Shown here piece after piece: positions 1 to 8,831 of a stretch of DNA of 64,000 bases (positions are counted from its first letter, which is position 1; every line of letters begins with the position of its first letter). Origin of the DNA: a virus; the IMG/VR virus record IMGVR_UViG_3300021338_000003, positions 186,001 to 250,000 of that record. The stretch is one strand, 5' to 3'. Position numbers and translations under genes: made by a program. Under the pieces are notes generated by a model. The model searched no databases. It was given only the letters and a program-made list of their open reading frames with translations, and was not told the origin of the DNA.

Positions 1-201
1 CTCACACTCGGCGAGGGCGTCTTTGCACGCATCCTTCGCCTCGGTTAAAAGTTCAAGACGCGCCTTGGCATCGGCCAACTCAATCATGCACTGTTGGGCG
101 TCGGGGGTTGTGATAGTAACGTAGCCTGCGGAGGCTGCGGTCAAGATAGCGATCACCGCGAAAACGCTGGATATCGCTTTTGTTGAGTTGATTTCGGGCA
201 T
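1..201 (-). CDS. Small membrane protein, i-spanin or holin-like (partial, C-terminus outside window)
   Basis: The reading frame starts with ATG at 201, preceded by GGAGGAAAAT, and runs off the left edge, so only the first 67 residues are visible. Residues 10-32 form one hydrophobic segment (SSVFAVIAILTAASAGYV region), followed by a charged, Ala/Glu/Lys-rich stretch with helical-coil character and two or three cysteines. One N-terminal membrane anchor plus a periplasm-facing coil is the architecture of i-spanins; holin is the alternative. The gene is divergent from the tape-measure-like gene with 37 bp between starts. Assignment to lysis is inference from topology only. Confidence 0.55.
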   Translation of the reverse strand, partial: MPEINSTKAISSVFAVIAILTAASAGYVTITTPDAQQCMIELADAKARLELLTEAKDACKDALAECE

Positions 202-238
202 ATTTTCCTCCGTACAGCTTGAGGTCGGAGGCTACTTC

Positions 239-2845
239 ATGGCCACTGACCGTGGAAACTCGATACAAAGAACGCTTAATAGGATCCTAGGCCGTCGGGT
301 CGAGCTTCTACAAAAGCAAGCTGCTGCCGAAAAGAAGGTGGCTGAATCAGTCGGAGATGTGGCCAACGCCCAGAAGGGTGTCAACGATGCCCTCGCTGAG
401 GGCACGAAGAGTACTGAGAAGGCCATCGATGCCCACAAGAGGTACGCTAGGTCGGCCAAGGACATCGTGCAGTCCCAAGGCCGTATCCGTTCGCTTATGG
501 CCGAGACGAAGGAAATCGTCAAAGATACAGCCAAGACGTATGGCCGGGACATGGTGGCCGGCATATCCGCTGCTGCGCTGGCCAACAAAGCATACCAGGA
601 CTCCGTGACCGCCACATCCAAGTCGACCCGCCAGTGGCTGTCTACTAGCCAACGGATCGATGACATCTCCTTCTCTTTTGATGCCATCACCAAGCGGGCC
701 ATGCAATACCAAAAGGTCCAGATGGGTAATACCCGGGTGGCCTACGAGTTTGGTGCCACGGTCCAGGAGGTGACAAACATCTCGGATAAGTGGATTCAGA
801 CACTCCGTTACAACGAGGTTACGGATGTCTCTCAAAAGAGCCTAGAGAAGCTCACCGAGCAGACTCTCCTCTATTCCCGAGTACTGGGCACTGATGCCAA
901 TCGTCTGCAGGAAGAAGCAGCCCAACGGATGTTCAAATATGGTGAGAGCCACGACGAAGCTCTCACCAATATCGTCCGTGTCCGTCATCAGGTAGTGGCT
1001 CTCAATGACGACCTCCGGGACCTCTTTCCGAACCAAGCAGCCATCTTTGATGACGATTTTCAAAACCGCCTCGATGCTGTAGCCAAGGGAACCAAGGGAT
1101 ATACCCAGGACCTCGGCAACATGTCGGCCGCCCTATCTGTTGCCATCGAGCGCGGACAAAAGATGGGGATGACATACAACCAGTCCATGGATGCGGCCGA
1201 GAAGTTCGCGAACTTCCTGTCCGGGAACAACCTCGACCAACGTACCCAGACTATGGTGGGCCTGGATCTCTTGGAAAAGTTCCAAGAGAATATAGGCCCT
1301 GGCGGTAAGATATCCGAGGACTATCTTGCCCAATTCAATCCACAAATCCAATCCCAATTGCAAATGATTGCTCAGGCCCGCCAACGAGGTCAGGTAGACA
1401 CTATTGTAGCCCGACGCCTACAGTCTACCCTGGCTTCCACTGAACAAGGCATGGGGGCCCAACTGGACCTTCTGCAAAACCTTGCCGGCCGCGGAGGTGA
1501 TGTTGCTCACATCCTACAGCGCATGGGCATGGATGAAATGGAGGCATATACTGTTTCAGATCTCCTGGCTTCTGGTGGTGGTCGTGAAGAATTGATGGGC
1601 GCCATCAGAAGGAGCCGAGGCGCTGCCAGCAATCAAGCTCGAACGGCCGGAGGGGAAGATGCTATGCGTCGAATGTCCCTAGGCCACCAGGGTGCTGTCG
1701 GGACATTGGCCGCCGAGGCTGTTACTGGCCGCAACGTGGGACGCGATGCGGGCCAGTATATGGCCTATTTGGAGGACTCCCGGGTGACCGGAGCCGCTGC
1801 CGGAGGTATTGCCGCTTTTGGCATCGCCGGCCGTCTATATGATGCCTACAAAAAGGGCGGAGTATCGGGGGCCATGGGCGAAATTCCAGGGGCACTATCC
1901 GAGCAGGCTGGTGTGGGCGGCGGAGCGGGTGATACATATGGCGGGGGCAGCGGGGCTGCTGGTGCCATCCCCGCAGACAACGATATGGCCAATGCTGTGG
2001 CTATTGGTGTTGATGCTGTCCTCCAGAAGTACACCACAGAAGGCAACATGCTCCGAGTCAGCGGGGCTGGTGGTGAGGGCCCTGGTGGTCCCCGCAGTAT
2101 GCTTGGAGATCTCTATGGGTCATATGTTGAACGAAAGGGCCAGCAGACAGACATGGCCAAGTCTATCATGCGTCTCCCCGGTGTACGTGGTGTCCTAGGC
2201 AAGATGATCGTTTCGAGCCTGATGGGCGGGGGCGCTACGGCGGCGGCTGGAGGTGGAGCAGCTGCTACCGGTGCTGGCGGTATAGGAGCCGGAACCGTAG
2301 CCGCCGGAGGGGCTGTTGTTGGTGGCGGAGCATTGGCTACGTTGGCTGCCATAGGCGCCGCTGGTACTGCTGTTGCTGGCGCCTTCTCGGCCCCCGCTGC
2401 TGGGTTCTTCGCCGCAGGCTCCCGAATGAATCGAGCCGAAGCCCTGCTTCGAAAGGTCAAGGGTGCTTCAAATCGCAAGGGGCCCCTTGGCGTCGGTATT
2501 GGTAAGGGGCTTGACCCTGGAGCTTGGGCCAAAATTTCCAAGGAGTTGGCCCAAGAGCCCGATTCCGTAGTACAGGGCCTGGTCAAAGACGGCGTCATTG
2601 CTCCAGAACTTGGCCAGGAAGTCCTCATGATGAAGAGGGCCAGTACCATGACCCAATCTGTGGCATCAGCCATACCGCAGGCTTCCAACGCTGCCATGGC
2701 CCAGAACCTCGCAGGTGGAGGAATGGCTTCTGCCGCCCTTGGAGAAGTGGCCAATATCCTTCCGAATGGTGATGTAATACTTCGAATCGTCAATGGGATG
2801 GCAATCCCAGCAGCGTATGACAAGGCTAAATCCGATATGTACTAG
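239..2845 (+). CDS. Tape-measure-like virion protein
   Basis: 868 residues from ATG at 239, chosen because GGAGG sits 8 bp upstream; an in-frame upstream start at 188 lacks a ribosome site. Residues 1-130 are highly helical and charged with coiled-coil character. The middle is helical and Gln-rich. Residues about 600-730 are dominated by Gly and Ala with hydrophobic runs, a composition typical of tail tape measures and of proteins that insert in membranes during DNA ejection. It is followed by small genes and two virion-type paralogues, in line with a structural role. No enzymatic motif is visible. A DNA-ejection or internal virion protein is the alternative. Confidence 0.5.
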   Translation: MATDRGNSIQRTLNRILGRRVELLQKQAAAEKKVAESVGDVANAQKGVNDALAEGTKSTEKAIDAHKRYARSAKDIVQSQGRIRSLMAETKEIVKDTAKTYGRDMVAGISAAALANKAYQDSVTATSKSTRQWLSTSQRIDDISFSFDAITKRAMQYQKVQMGNTRVAYEFGATVQEVTNISDKWIQTLRYNEVTDVSQKSLEKLTEQTLLYSRVLGTDANRLQEEAAQRMFKYGESHDEALTNIVRVRHQVVALNDDLRDLFPNQAAIFDDDFQNRLDAVAKGTKGYTQDLGNMSAALSVAIERGQKMGMTYNQSMDAAEKFANFLSGNNLDQRTQTMVGLDLLEKFQENIGPGGKISEDYLAQFNPQIQSQLQMIAQARQRGQVDTIVARRLQSTLASTEQGMGAQLDLLQNLAGRGGDVAHILQRMGMDEMEAYTVSDLLASGGGREELMGAIRRSRGAASNQARTAGGEDAMRRMSLGHQGAVGTLAAEAVTGRNVGRDAGQYMAYLEDSRVTGAAAGGIAAFGIAGRLYDAYKKGGVSGAMGEIPGALSEQAGVGGGAGDTYGGGSGAAGAIPADNDMANAVAIGVDAVLQKYTTEGNMLRVSGAGGEGPGGPRSMLGDLYGSYVERKGQQTDMAKSIMRLPGVRGVLGKMIVSSLMGGGATAAAGGGAAATGAGGIGAGTVAAGGAVVGGGALATLAAIGAAGTAVAGAFSAPAAGFFAAGSRMNRAEALLRKVKGASNRKGPLGVGIGKGLDPGAWAKISKELAQEPDSVVQGLVKDGVIAPELGQEVLMMKRASTMTQSVASAIPQASNAAMAQNLAGGGMASAALGEVANILPNGDVILRIVNGMAIPAAYDKAKSDMY

Positions 2846-2860
2846 ACCATAGGAGGTCAC

Positions 2861-3337
2861 ATGCGGAAGTGTTATGTTTTTGCCAACCCTGAAGACATCA
2901 CCCAATACATGATGTTGGGTTGTAGAGATAAGTTCCTGACGCCCCTAATCGATGTCAAAAAGGGCCAACTCTTCACCCTAGAAGACTCCGGGGACGGGAA
3001 CCTTGTTGAAGATGGTACGATCATCAACATCGCCCTGGAAGACGCCAAGTGTACTGGCGGAACAGCTGGTATCCAGTGTACCCCCGTCTTCAAGACCATA
3101 GGTGTTCAGATCTTCAAAATCGGGTACATTGAGGGGGATGTGACCAAGGGCATCAACGATGCCGCAGATACTGCTTTCCAGAAGTATTGTCTCGCTCGGG
3201 CCCACAAGGAAGGAACGGTAGTAGTGACCGTAGGTGACGAAACGTGGACCCCCAGGGAAGAAGACCTAGAGGAGTTTGCTCGCCTCTGGAGGAACGCCGA
3301 ATCTATAGTGGTGGAGGGACCTGAAAATGTCCAGTGA
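2861..3337 (+). CDS. Hypothetical protein, probably virion-associated
   Basis: 158 residues; ATG at 2861 follows AGGAGGTCAC. The N-terminal part is beta-rich with several cysteines (positions about 4, 21, 64, 71) and the C-terminus is acidic. No family is recognised. It lies 15 bp behind the tape-measure-like gene and overlaps the next gene by 11 bp, so the three are very likely co-transcribed; a tail or baseplate accessory role is inferred only from this position. Confidence 0.6.
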   Translation: MRKCYVFANPEDITQYMMLGCRDKFLTPLIDVKKGQLFTLEDSGDGNLVEDGTIINIALEDAKCTGGTAGIQCTPVFKTIGVQIFKIGYIEGDVTKGINDAADTAFQKYCLARAHKEGTVVVTVGDETWTPREEDLEEFARLWRNAESIVVEGPENVQ

Positions 3338-3581
3338 GAGGTTTGTATTGGCCATTTCCTCGGGAACCCTGAGGGTCCGCAATGATGAGCGGGTGTCGGT
3401 GTCCCTAACCATTCCCTTGGAGGACGGCAAGAAGAAGATTGTCCATGTGCGGGCCGGTCAGGAAACGGACCTCAGTCGAGTGAAAGGGACCAACATTGCC
3501 CTCATCCGAAAGTGTGCCCCACTCAAAGAGGACTTGATCTCCAATCGAATCTTCATTGTAGACACCTGGACGAAGAGATGA
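3327..3581 (+). CDS. Hypothetical small protein
   Basis: 84 residues, ATG at 3327 inside the end of the preceding gene with GAGGGACCTGAAA upstream. The sequence alternates hydrophobic and polar residues as in a small beta-barrel, with no cysteine motif or membrane segment. Its stop overlaps the start of the HNH gene in an ATGA arrangement, showing translational coupling. Function is unknown. Confidence 0.6.
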   Translation: MSSERFVLAISSGTLRVRNDERVSVSLTIPLEDGKKKIVHVRAGQETDLSRVKGTNIALIRKCAPLKEDLISNRIFIVDTWTKR

Positions 3582-4090
3582 GTCAGAGGGAGGGCTTCGT
3601 ACACTGTGAGGTTTGTGCGAAGCTTACCCCCAAAGCCTTCGCCGACCGCCACCACGTCACACCCCAGGCGGTCGGCAAGCAGGCCGACAACTCGGATGAG
3701 AATCTCATATGGTTATGCTCCGGGTGTCACCAAAACCTCCACTCCCTGGCCCACTTCCTAATGAAAGGAAGGACAACCGAAGCCAAAGACCTCGCAGAAT
3801 CCTGGTATACGAACACTGGTGCTGTTCGCAAGGTTCTCAACTTCGCATCTCATGTGGTTAAAGAGATGATAGCCATGCGGGAAGGCGAACGAGAACTCCC
3901 TGAAGAAGTCAGGATCACAATCACGGTGCCGCGACGAACATATACCCTCTTGAGACTTATGAGCCTGGAGAAGAGGGGTCACAGACAGTTCACACCGTTT
4001 GTGAGAGACCATCTGGCTCAGATAGCTTCGAAGTACGAGGTGGGGTTCAAAGTGTCTCCCACTGAGTTCGAAACAACAGACTTCGATTGA
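3578..4090 (+). CDS. HNH endonuclease domain protein
   Basis: 170 residues from ATG at 3578, overlapping the previous stop (ATGA). Residues 10-55 carry a zinc-bound HNH module: C10xxC13, H25-H26, N42, then C47xxC50-H51xxxH55. The HH and N-H positions match the metal-binding and catalytic residues of HNH nucleases. Residues 60-170 are helical and not recognised; they could give DNA specificity. HNH proteins in phages are either free-standing homing endonucleases or packaging cofactors; this one sits far from terminase and inside a virion operon, which favours the homing type. The role is inferred. Confidence 0.8.
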   Translation: MSQREGFVHCEVCAKLTPKAFADRHHVTPQAVGKQADNSDENLIWLCSGCHQNLHSLAHFLMKGRTTEAKDLAESWYTNTGAVRKVLNFASHVVKEMIAMREGERELPEEVRITITVPRRTYTLLRLMSLEKRGHRQFTPFVRDHLAQIASKYEVGFKVSPTEFETTDFD

Positions 4091-4120
4091 ACCCCACAAG
4101 GGACTACCAGGAGTATTTCC

Positions 4121-4885
4121 ATGTCTGACATTCTCACCATTACCGCGCTGGTCTCTTCGGTGACTATCCGGGGCTTCAGCAGCGATGAGCAGCCGCTGGC
4201 CCAGGGCCTGGCCTCGAAGAGCCTCGGCACCATTCCGTCTCTCGACACCTCGGCCACTGTGTCCGCCAGTGAGGCTGCTGCCTTCGGCGGTCGCTTGGCC
4301 ACCGAGCTGTCGGCCCACATCTCTGGCGGCACCATTCAGGTCACCCTGGGTGGTCAGGTCATGACCGCTGCCGAGATGAACCGTCTCGCTGCTGGTTACC
4401 TGCGTCAGCGCATCGGCTTCAACCTTGCAGGCAAAGTCTCGGCTATCACTGGTACCTGGACCGAGTCTTATGCCGGTTCTGGTGTCTGGGAGGTTGCCCG
4501 TACTGCTGCTGCTGCTGCTCAGTCTGCAGCCATCGACATCCCCACCTCTGTGGCGGGTATGCTCGTTTCCGGTATCGAGTTGACGTACAAGGTCGAGACT
4601 GCTCTGGTGACTGATGTGGATGTGGTCCTCTACAAGGCCACTTCCCCCGAAGATGGCTCGGCCCCTGCTGGTGCCAGCATCTCGGCCAGCCAGACGTATG
4701 ATGCCGGGCATGACACTTCTGCCGAGCGTGGCGCTGTGGCCCAGCATACCATGGAGGTTTTGCTCGCTGCTCCGACCCAGGTGGCCGAGGGTGAGAACCT
4801 AACCCTCGAAGTCGAAGTCGATGGGACCGCTACAGGTGACGTCACCCTCCAAGCGTTTTGCCTGATCGCTGACATTCCTGTCTGA
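4121..4885 (+). CDS. Virion-type protein, paralogue A
   Basis: 254 residues from ATG at 4121. The sequence is rich in Ala, Thr, Val and Ser with beta-strand periodicity, as in tail-tube, decoration or fibre proteins. It is paralogous to the next gene: both open with an (I/V)TITAL(V/L) segment and share a block of the type GGxIxxTxxGxVxTxxxMxRLAAGxL near residues 68-92. Codon usage here is strongly biased to GC-ending codons compared with its neighbours, which suggests a highly expressed product. Exact virion position is unknown. Confidence 0.65.
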   Translation: MSDILTITALVSSVTIRGFSSDEQPLAQGLASKSLGTIPSLDTSATVSASEAAAFGGRLATELSAHISGGTIQVTLGGQVMTAAEMNRLAAGYLRQRIGFNLAGKVSAITGTWTESYAGSGVWEVARTAAAAAQSAAIDIPTSVAGMLVSGIELTYKVETALVTDVDVVLYKATSPEDGSAPAGASISASQTYDAGHDTSAERGAVAQHTMEVLLAAPTQVAEGENLTLEVEVDGTATGDVTLQAFCLIADIPV

Positions 4886-4895
4886 GGGGTATACT

Positions 4896-5687
4896 GTGGA
4901 TTTTGTCACTATCACTGCTCTGCTGACTGTAGTGTCCCTCCCTATTCTGGGAGGATACGGAGGGTCGCAGCCAACGAGCACTAACATCGGTCTCAAAACC
5001 GGGTATAAACGCACTGTGAATGTGCCGATATCAGAGCTTGTACAAGATGGTGGCCGAATTGCTTCCTCGATGGCCTCCCTCATCCGAGGTGGGGCCATCG
5101 AGGCCACCTTCAATGGCGATGTTTTCACATCGTTTCAGATGGAACGTCTGGCAGCTGGTTTCCTCACCAAGAAAGAAACCATACCATTTGGAAACATGAT
5201 CGGAAACCAGACAGCCGGATACTCCGGTGTCTGGGACTTTCTATACGTGATTCTCGCAGGGTCGGGACAGTGGGTTTTGACCACTGCCGATGGTGCTTTT
5301 GGCCAAAATTCCTTGTACATGGATTTTCGGCCAAAAACTGGGTCTATGCTTCGTGAGATCGAGGTATCATACAACATCGACGTCGATGTTGGTTCCGTGT
5401 CTGTATTTGCGTTCTACGCAAATAAGACAGCCTCTGTAGGAGCGTGGGCGTCAAACGAACCCGGGTACAACATCGCTAGTGCTGTCCGAAACAAGACTGC
5501 CAGCTCTCCTTTTACTCTGGTTGCTGACCACAACGGGGCTAACAGTAACAACCTCGGCGCCAACCGAGTACTGGCTGATGACGAGCATTTCACCATATTT
5601 GTGTCCTTCGAGGGTACCAGCCCCACTCTTGATGGTCAAGTACAGGTGACAGGCGTAGAAGTAACATACGAAGAGCCAGTGTTCTAA
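4896..5687 (+). CDS. Virion-type protein, paralogue B
   Basis: 263 residues starting at GTG 4896 after GAGGGGTATACT, 10 bp behind the stop of paralogue A. It shares the opening TITALL segment and the GGAIxATFNGDVF..MxRLAAGFL block with paralogue A and has the same overall length, indicating tandem duplication and divergence. The C-terminal half is beta-rich. No catalytic motif is seen. A strong hairpin follows the gene and ends the operon. Confidence 0.65.
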   Translation: MDFVTITALLTVVSLPILGGYGGSQPTSTNIGLKTGYKRTVNVPISELVQDGGRIASSMASLIRGGAIEATFNGDVFTSFQMERLAAGFLTKKETIPFGNMIGNQTAGYSGVWDFLYVILAGSGQWVLTTADGAFGQNSLYMDFRPKTGSMLREIEVSYNIDVDVGSVSVFAFYANKTASVGAWASNEPGYNIASAVRNKTASSPFTLVADHNGANSNNLGANRVLADDEHFTIFVSFEGTSPTLDGQVQVTGVEVTYEEPVF

Positions 5688-5716
5688 GGGTCCTAGATGA
5701 CCCCAGGCACGATCCC

Positions 5717-5750
5717 TGCGGCCAGCCGGAATTTCAACCGGCTGGCCGCA
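5717..5750 (+). terminator. Stem-loop behind paralogue B, terminator-like
   Basis: A perfect 13-bp inverted repeat (TGCGGCCAGCCGG and its complement) encloses an 8-base loop, 29 bp after the stop codon. There is no uridine run, so it could act as a Rho-independent terminator of poor quality or as an RNA-stability hairpin. Confidence 0.6.
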
Positions 5751-5805
5751 GTTGTAGTCAGACATCGCTTCCACCGATGTCTTCTCCCTAAATGCCTTTC
5801 TTGAG

Positions 5806-5834
5806 TTGCAACACGGTTAGGATCGTGTTACTTT
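5806..5834 (+). promoter_or_regulatory. Candidate promoter of the GTGCCATGT family (weak member)
   Basis: TTGCAA at 5806-5811 is separated by exactly 17 bp from TACTTT at 5829-5834, and the spacer ends in CGTGT as in the other family members at 16.1, 20.7, 33.7, 41.1, 59.4, 60.0 and 61.2 kb. It lies between the hairpin at 5717 and the start at 5900. The -10 element is poor, so confidence is limited. Confidence 0.35.
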
Positions 5835-5899
5835 GGTTATGGCACCCACTCCCCGAGTGCCACAACCCTACCTCCCCCTCTTCCCGAGAGCACTGCAGC

Positions 5900-7225
5900 A
5901 TGCCCACTGCCATCTTTCGTGTGGTGCGGAATTATTTTCCGCACCTGGCCTCCCACCAATATCGTTCAATCCTTCACTCCACATATGGTTTCTGCCTCGG
6001 TCTCCACGACCACAATGCCCTGGCCCGAATTGTCAAAGCCCAGGGATTTGACCACAAGGAGGCATCGGAATTTCGGGAAGTCCTCAAGTACAATTGCTAC
6101 GCCCGTTTCATCTTTTGGCGATCAGTGATTCACTACCTCCGAGGGGGAGACGAAGAAATCGGCAAACGAAGGTTCCAGTTTGACGAGGAGGATGTCAACG
6201 CCTGCCTGTCTCTACTGACTGACGACGAGTTCATCCGGGTTTTGCATAAGGCGAGCTTCGAATCCATTTTCATGCAGGACCAAGAGACAATCGACCGGGT
6301 CATCGCTGAAACGGATGTTACCTGCCACTCAGTGGCTAGCCAGCGACTCAAGTGGATCGAGCGCACTGACCCTTCCTTTGATGGGTATTCCGAGTTGAAG
6401 GAAGAGTCTATTCGGATTGCCTACTATTACTCACATTTCCCGGATTCAGCACGCCTCAAAGCATACATCGTCAGATCCATATACAACAAAGCCGCGTACC
6501 TTCAGTCCGAGATGTCAAAAGACCAACGACAGCGACAGCGCAAACTTCCCGAACTTCGCTGCCCAGACTGCCTGAAAGAATACGTCCACCGGGCCAAGAC
6601 CCTGGATGGGAAGGAGCATGGACAATCGGGGACTTTCTTCTGTCCAGTATGTTTTAAGAAGAAGTCCCTGCTCGTCCCCCTTAAGTGGATTCGTACCGAC
6701 CGCGAATACGAAACCATGGTCATCTCCGCTGATGTCCGCACCGACGATGGGCGCTGCGTCGGTGACTGCCTTTCAGGCAATGAGACCGAATCCTCTATCA
6801 CTCACCATATGGACTACAGGGCGGTTACCAAGAAACTCTCTGAAAAGTCGTCGGAGTTCCTCCGCATCCTATTGGAGGGTGACCTGAAGTTTGATATGTG
6901 GTGTGCTGAGAACCGCAAGAAGGTCCGAGGTATCGAGTCTGAATGCCTTCTCATTTGTGAGTACATCGGGGCCAACCCGGCCAAGGTTAAGGGTGACCTT
7001 GGCGATGCCTATGGTGGCCCACAGGTATTTGTGGTGCGGGCAGATGGGGAACAGGACCTGGTCATGGCCAGTACACGACGGGAGGCGTGTAGATATGTAG
7101 CATCTCATTACCGCTTTGCGAGCGTTAAGGAGATGGAAGACGAACTCGGGACGATCGAGGTACGTCGCTGCCGGGAAGCAGCTTCACTCAAGATGCAGGT
7201 TGGGCAAGTCCTGCCATACGAGTGA
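5900..7225 (+). CDS. Hypothetical protein with zinc ribbon
   Basis: 441 residues from ATG at 5900; GAGAG lies 9 bp upstream and the region before it holds a hairpin and candidate promoter rather than coding sequence. Residues about 1-190 are helical and basic. Near residue 222 a CPDC pair and about 30 residues later a CPVC pair form a four-cysteine zinc ribbon (RCPDCLKEY ... FFCPVCFKKK). The rest is mixed alpha/beta. It is a single-gene unit bounded by hairpins on both sides. A nucleic-acid-binding or transcription role is plausible from the ribbon but is not shown. Confidence 0.6.
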   Translation: MPTAIFRVVRNYFPHLASHQYRSILHSTYGFCLGLHDHNALARIVKAQGFDHKEASEFREVLKYNCYARFIFWRSVIHYLRGGDEEIGKRRFQFDEEDVNACLSLLTDDEFIRVLHKASFESIFMQDQETIDRVIAETDVTCHSVASQRLKWIERTDPSFDGYSELKEESIRIAYYYSHFPDSARLKAYIVRSIYNKAAYLQSEMSKDQRQRQRKLPELRCPDCLKEYVHRAKTLDGKEHGQSGTFFCPVCFKKKSLLVPLKWIRTDREYETMVISADVRTDDGRCVGDCLSGNETESSITHHMDYRAVTKKLSEKSSEFLRILLEGDLKFDMWCAENRKKVRGIESECLLICEYIGANPAKVKGDLGDAYGGPQVFVVRADGEQDLVMASTRREACRYVASHYRFASVKEMEDELGTIEVRRCREAASLKMQVGQVLPYE

Positions 7226-7277
7226 GCCCCATTCGGTGAGTCCCTGGGGAGGGTTCTTACCAAACGAATGAATGGGT

Positions 7278-7313
7278 GGCCCCACCGGAAATTCCGGTGG
7301 GGCCTTTGCTTTT
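7278..7313 (+). terminator. Rho-independent terminator
   Basis: GGCCCCACCGG (7278-7288) pairs perfectly with CCGGTGGGGCC (7294-7304), followed by TTTGCTTTT. It stands 52 bp behind the zinc-ribbon gene. Confidence 0.85.
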
Positions 7314-7345
7314 GGTGATTAAAGGCCCCGTTTGTGAGGGTGCCC

Positions 7346-8155
7346 ATGGACTTACGCGGCCGTTATCTTATACTATCCGGCGGATCTGATGGTAGTCGTA
7401 GACAGGATATCTCCCATCTCATCGCTGCGGGCGGAGCCCACCTCAGCACTGTGACCGAGAGGGACGATCCAGAAGCCCTCAACGGATACCACACCAAGGT
7501 GACTGTCCTGTCCAGCATGGACTGCTTCGTGGGAAATCGAGGCAAGTTTGACTTCAAGGTGACTCTTTGGCGGGATGCCATGAGGGATTGTGCCCGACGC
7601 TGTGAGCTTGCCATGGAACGCGGGGTGTCCATAATAGTGATTGACGATCAACACAGCGAAAAGTGGATGGTCCAACCGTATTTGACTCTTGCTGATCGCT
7701 ACAAGTATGAAGTCATCTCCTTCCGAATGAATGACCAACGAAATTTGGGCCGAGAGAGCATGGTCAAGCACAAAGGCAACCCCATGCCTTTGAAGGAAGA
7801 ATGGAACCTGGTTGATGGGGATGGAGACCATGTCCAAGACCCCGCGGTTATTTCAGCCCTGACTGGATTCGTTATGGAGGATGTCGAGCCTGAAACCTTG
7901 GTAGAGGAAACCTCGTATGATGGAATGACAACGATCGTTATCACGGCCGTTCGTCCAGATTCTACATATCACCCCCAAAGATACGAAGTTGGCCTTAAGA
8001 AGGCTCTCGGTGTGAAGATGACCGAGGCCAAAAACATCCTCGCCGACTTGTGGGGTGAGAATGAGTATGTGAAGTCAGTGCCCATCAAGGATCTTAAGAA
8101 AATCCTCAATACACTAGAATCTCAGGGTTTCAGTGTCGAGGTACGTGATGTCTAA
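7346..8155 (+). CDS. P-loop kinase-like protein with degenerate Walker A
   Basis: 269 residues from ATG 7346 (GAGGGTG upstream; an in-frame GTG at 7334 is less likely). The opening YLILSGGSDGSRRQD sits where a P-loop kinase has its Walker A but lacks GK(S/T). Further on, WRDAMRDCARRCELAMERG and VSIIVIDDQHSEKWMVQPYL match the layout of NEDD4-binding-protein-2/AAA_33-type kinases: a helix, then a hydrophobic strand ending in D-D/D-N, then a helix and a PYL.LA. segment. The C-terminal about 65 residues resemble a small ribosome-like or L7/L12-type alpha/beta fold. Loss of the P-loop lysine suggests a non-catalytic or divergent enzyme. Family assignment is inference from motif order. Confidence 0.5.
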   Translation: MDLRGRYLILSGGSDGSRRQDISHLIAAGGAHLSTVTERDDPEALNGYHTKVTVLSSMDCFVGNRGKFDFKVTLWRDAMRDCARRCELAMERGVSIIVIDDQHSEKWMVQPYLTLADRYKYEVISFRMNDQRNLGRESMVKHKGNPMPLKEEWNLVDGDGDHVQDPAVISALTGFVMEDVEPETLVEETSYDGMTTIVITAVRPDSTYHPQRYEVGLKKALGVKMTEAKNILADLWGENEYVKSVPIKDLKKILNTLESQGFSVEVRDV

Positions 8156-8831
8156 CAAAAAAGGTGGCCACCTTTCCTTGATTGATGGGTTTGCTCCTAA
8201 TGGGGAAACTGAGAGGTCCGGTCGTGCAGCCCTGAAAAAAGCTCGTGCATTGGCTGAAAAAGGCAAGGGGTCCAAAACCCTGGTGAGGGAAGCCGGGATT
8301 AATATAGAAGAGGCCCGAGAGATCGTCCAGGCATACCGGCGTGCTGCAACACGCCGAAGCTCAAAAGAAATCCTCGAAGACATGCTGGTTGGTACCCGGC
8401 AAATGCTACAAAAGGCCCGAGAAGGATTCATGGCAGACCCTTCGGGCAAGGCTGCCTATGCGGTATCAACCATTCTTTCCGAGCAGCGTTCCATCCTTGA
8501 AATGCTCAATAAGGAAAAGAAGCCTGAACAATTGGCCCTATCCATCCTACAGGACGCAGTCCAAATCCTTATCAAGGATATGCTTCGGGACACTGTTGAG
8601 GAGGCTCGGAAGGCTCAAGAGCGATGTGTAGCTGTTTCCTCTTCGACCAAACAAAGAGAAGCTGTCGAAAAAGCATTCGAGGATATGGCTAACGTCCTGG
8701 CCGATGCAACCGATGGTCACTACGAAAACGTAGCAAACCGTATTTGCGAAATTCAGAGCTGCAAGATCGAAGATGTACAGTCTCTTGCGGCCAAGATGGC
8801 CCTAGAAACCAACACCGGAGAAGGGTCATGA
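8148..8831 (+). CDS. Putative terminase small subunit
   Basis: 227 residues from ATG 8148, GAGGTACGTG upstream, overlapping the previous gene by 8 bp. Residues about 45-70 (SKTLVREAGINIEEAREIVQ) read as a helix-turn-helix; the remainder is almost wholly helical and charged, compatible with the oligomerising coil of small terminases. It is two genes ahead of TerL in the same operon, which is where a DNA-recognition subunit is expected. There is no strong family motif, so this rests on position, size and predicted HTH. Confidence 0.45.
   Translation: MSNKKGGHLSLIDGFAPNGETERSGRAALKKARALAEKGKGSKTLVREAGINIEEAREIVQAYRRAATRRSSKEILEDMLVGTRQMLQKAREGFMADPSGKAAYAVSTILSEQRSILEMLNKEKKPEQLALSILQDAVQILIKDMLRDTVEEARKAQERCVAVSSSTKQREAVEKAFEDMANVLADATDGHYENVANRICEIQSCKIEDVQSLAAKMALETNTGEGS

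Noticed and set aside
3758-4747. 329-codon minus-strand frame across the HNH and paralogue A genes
   Set aside because: Crosses two well-supported plus-strand genes with good ribosome sites and coupled starts; composition is that of a codon-bias shadow.
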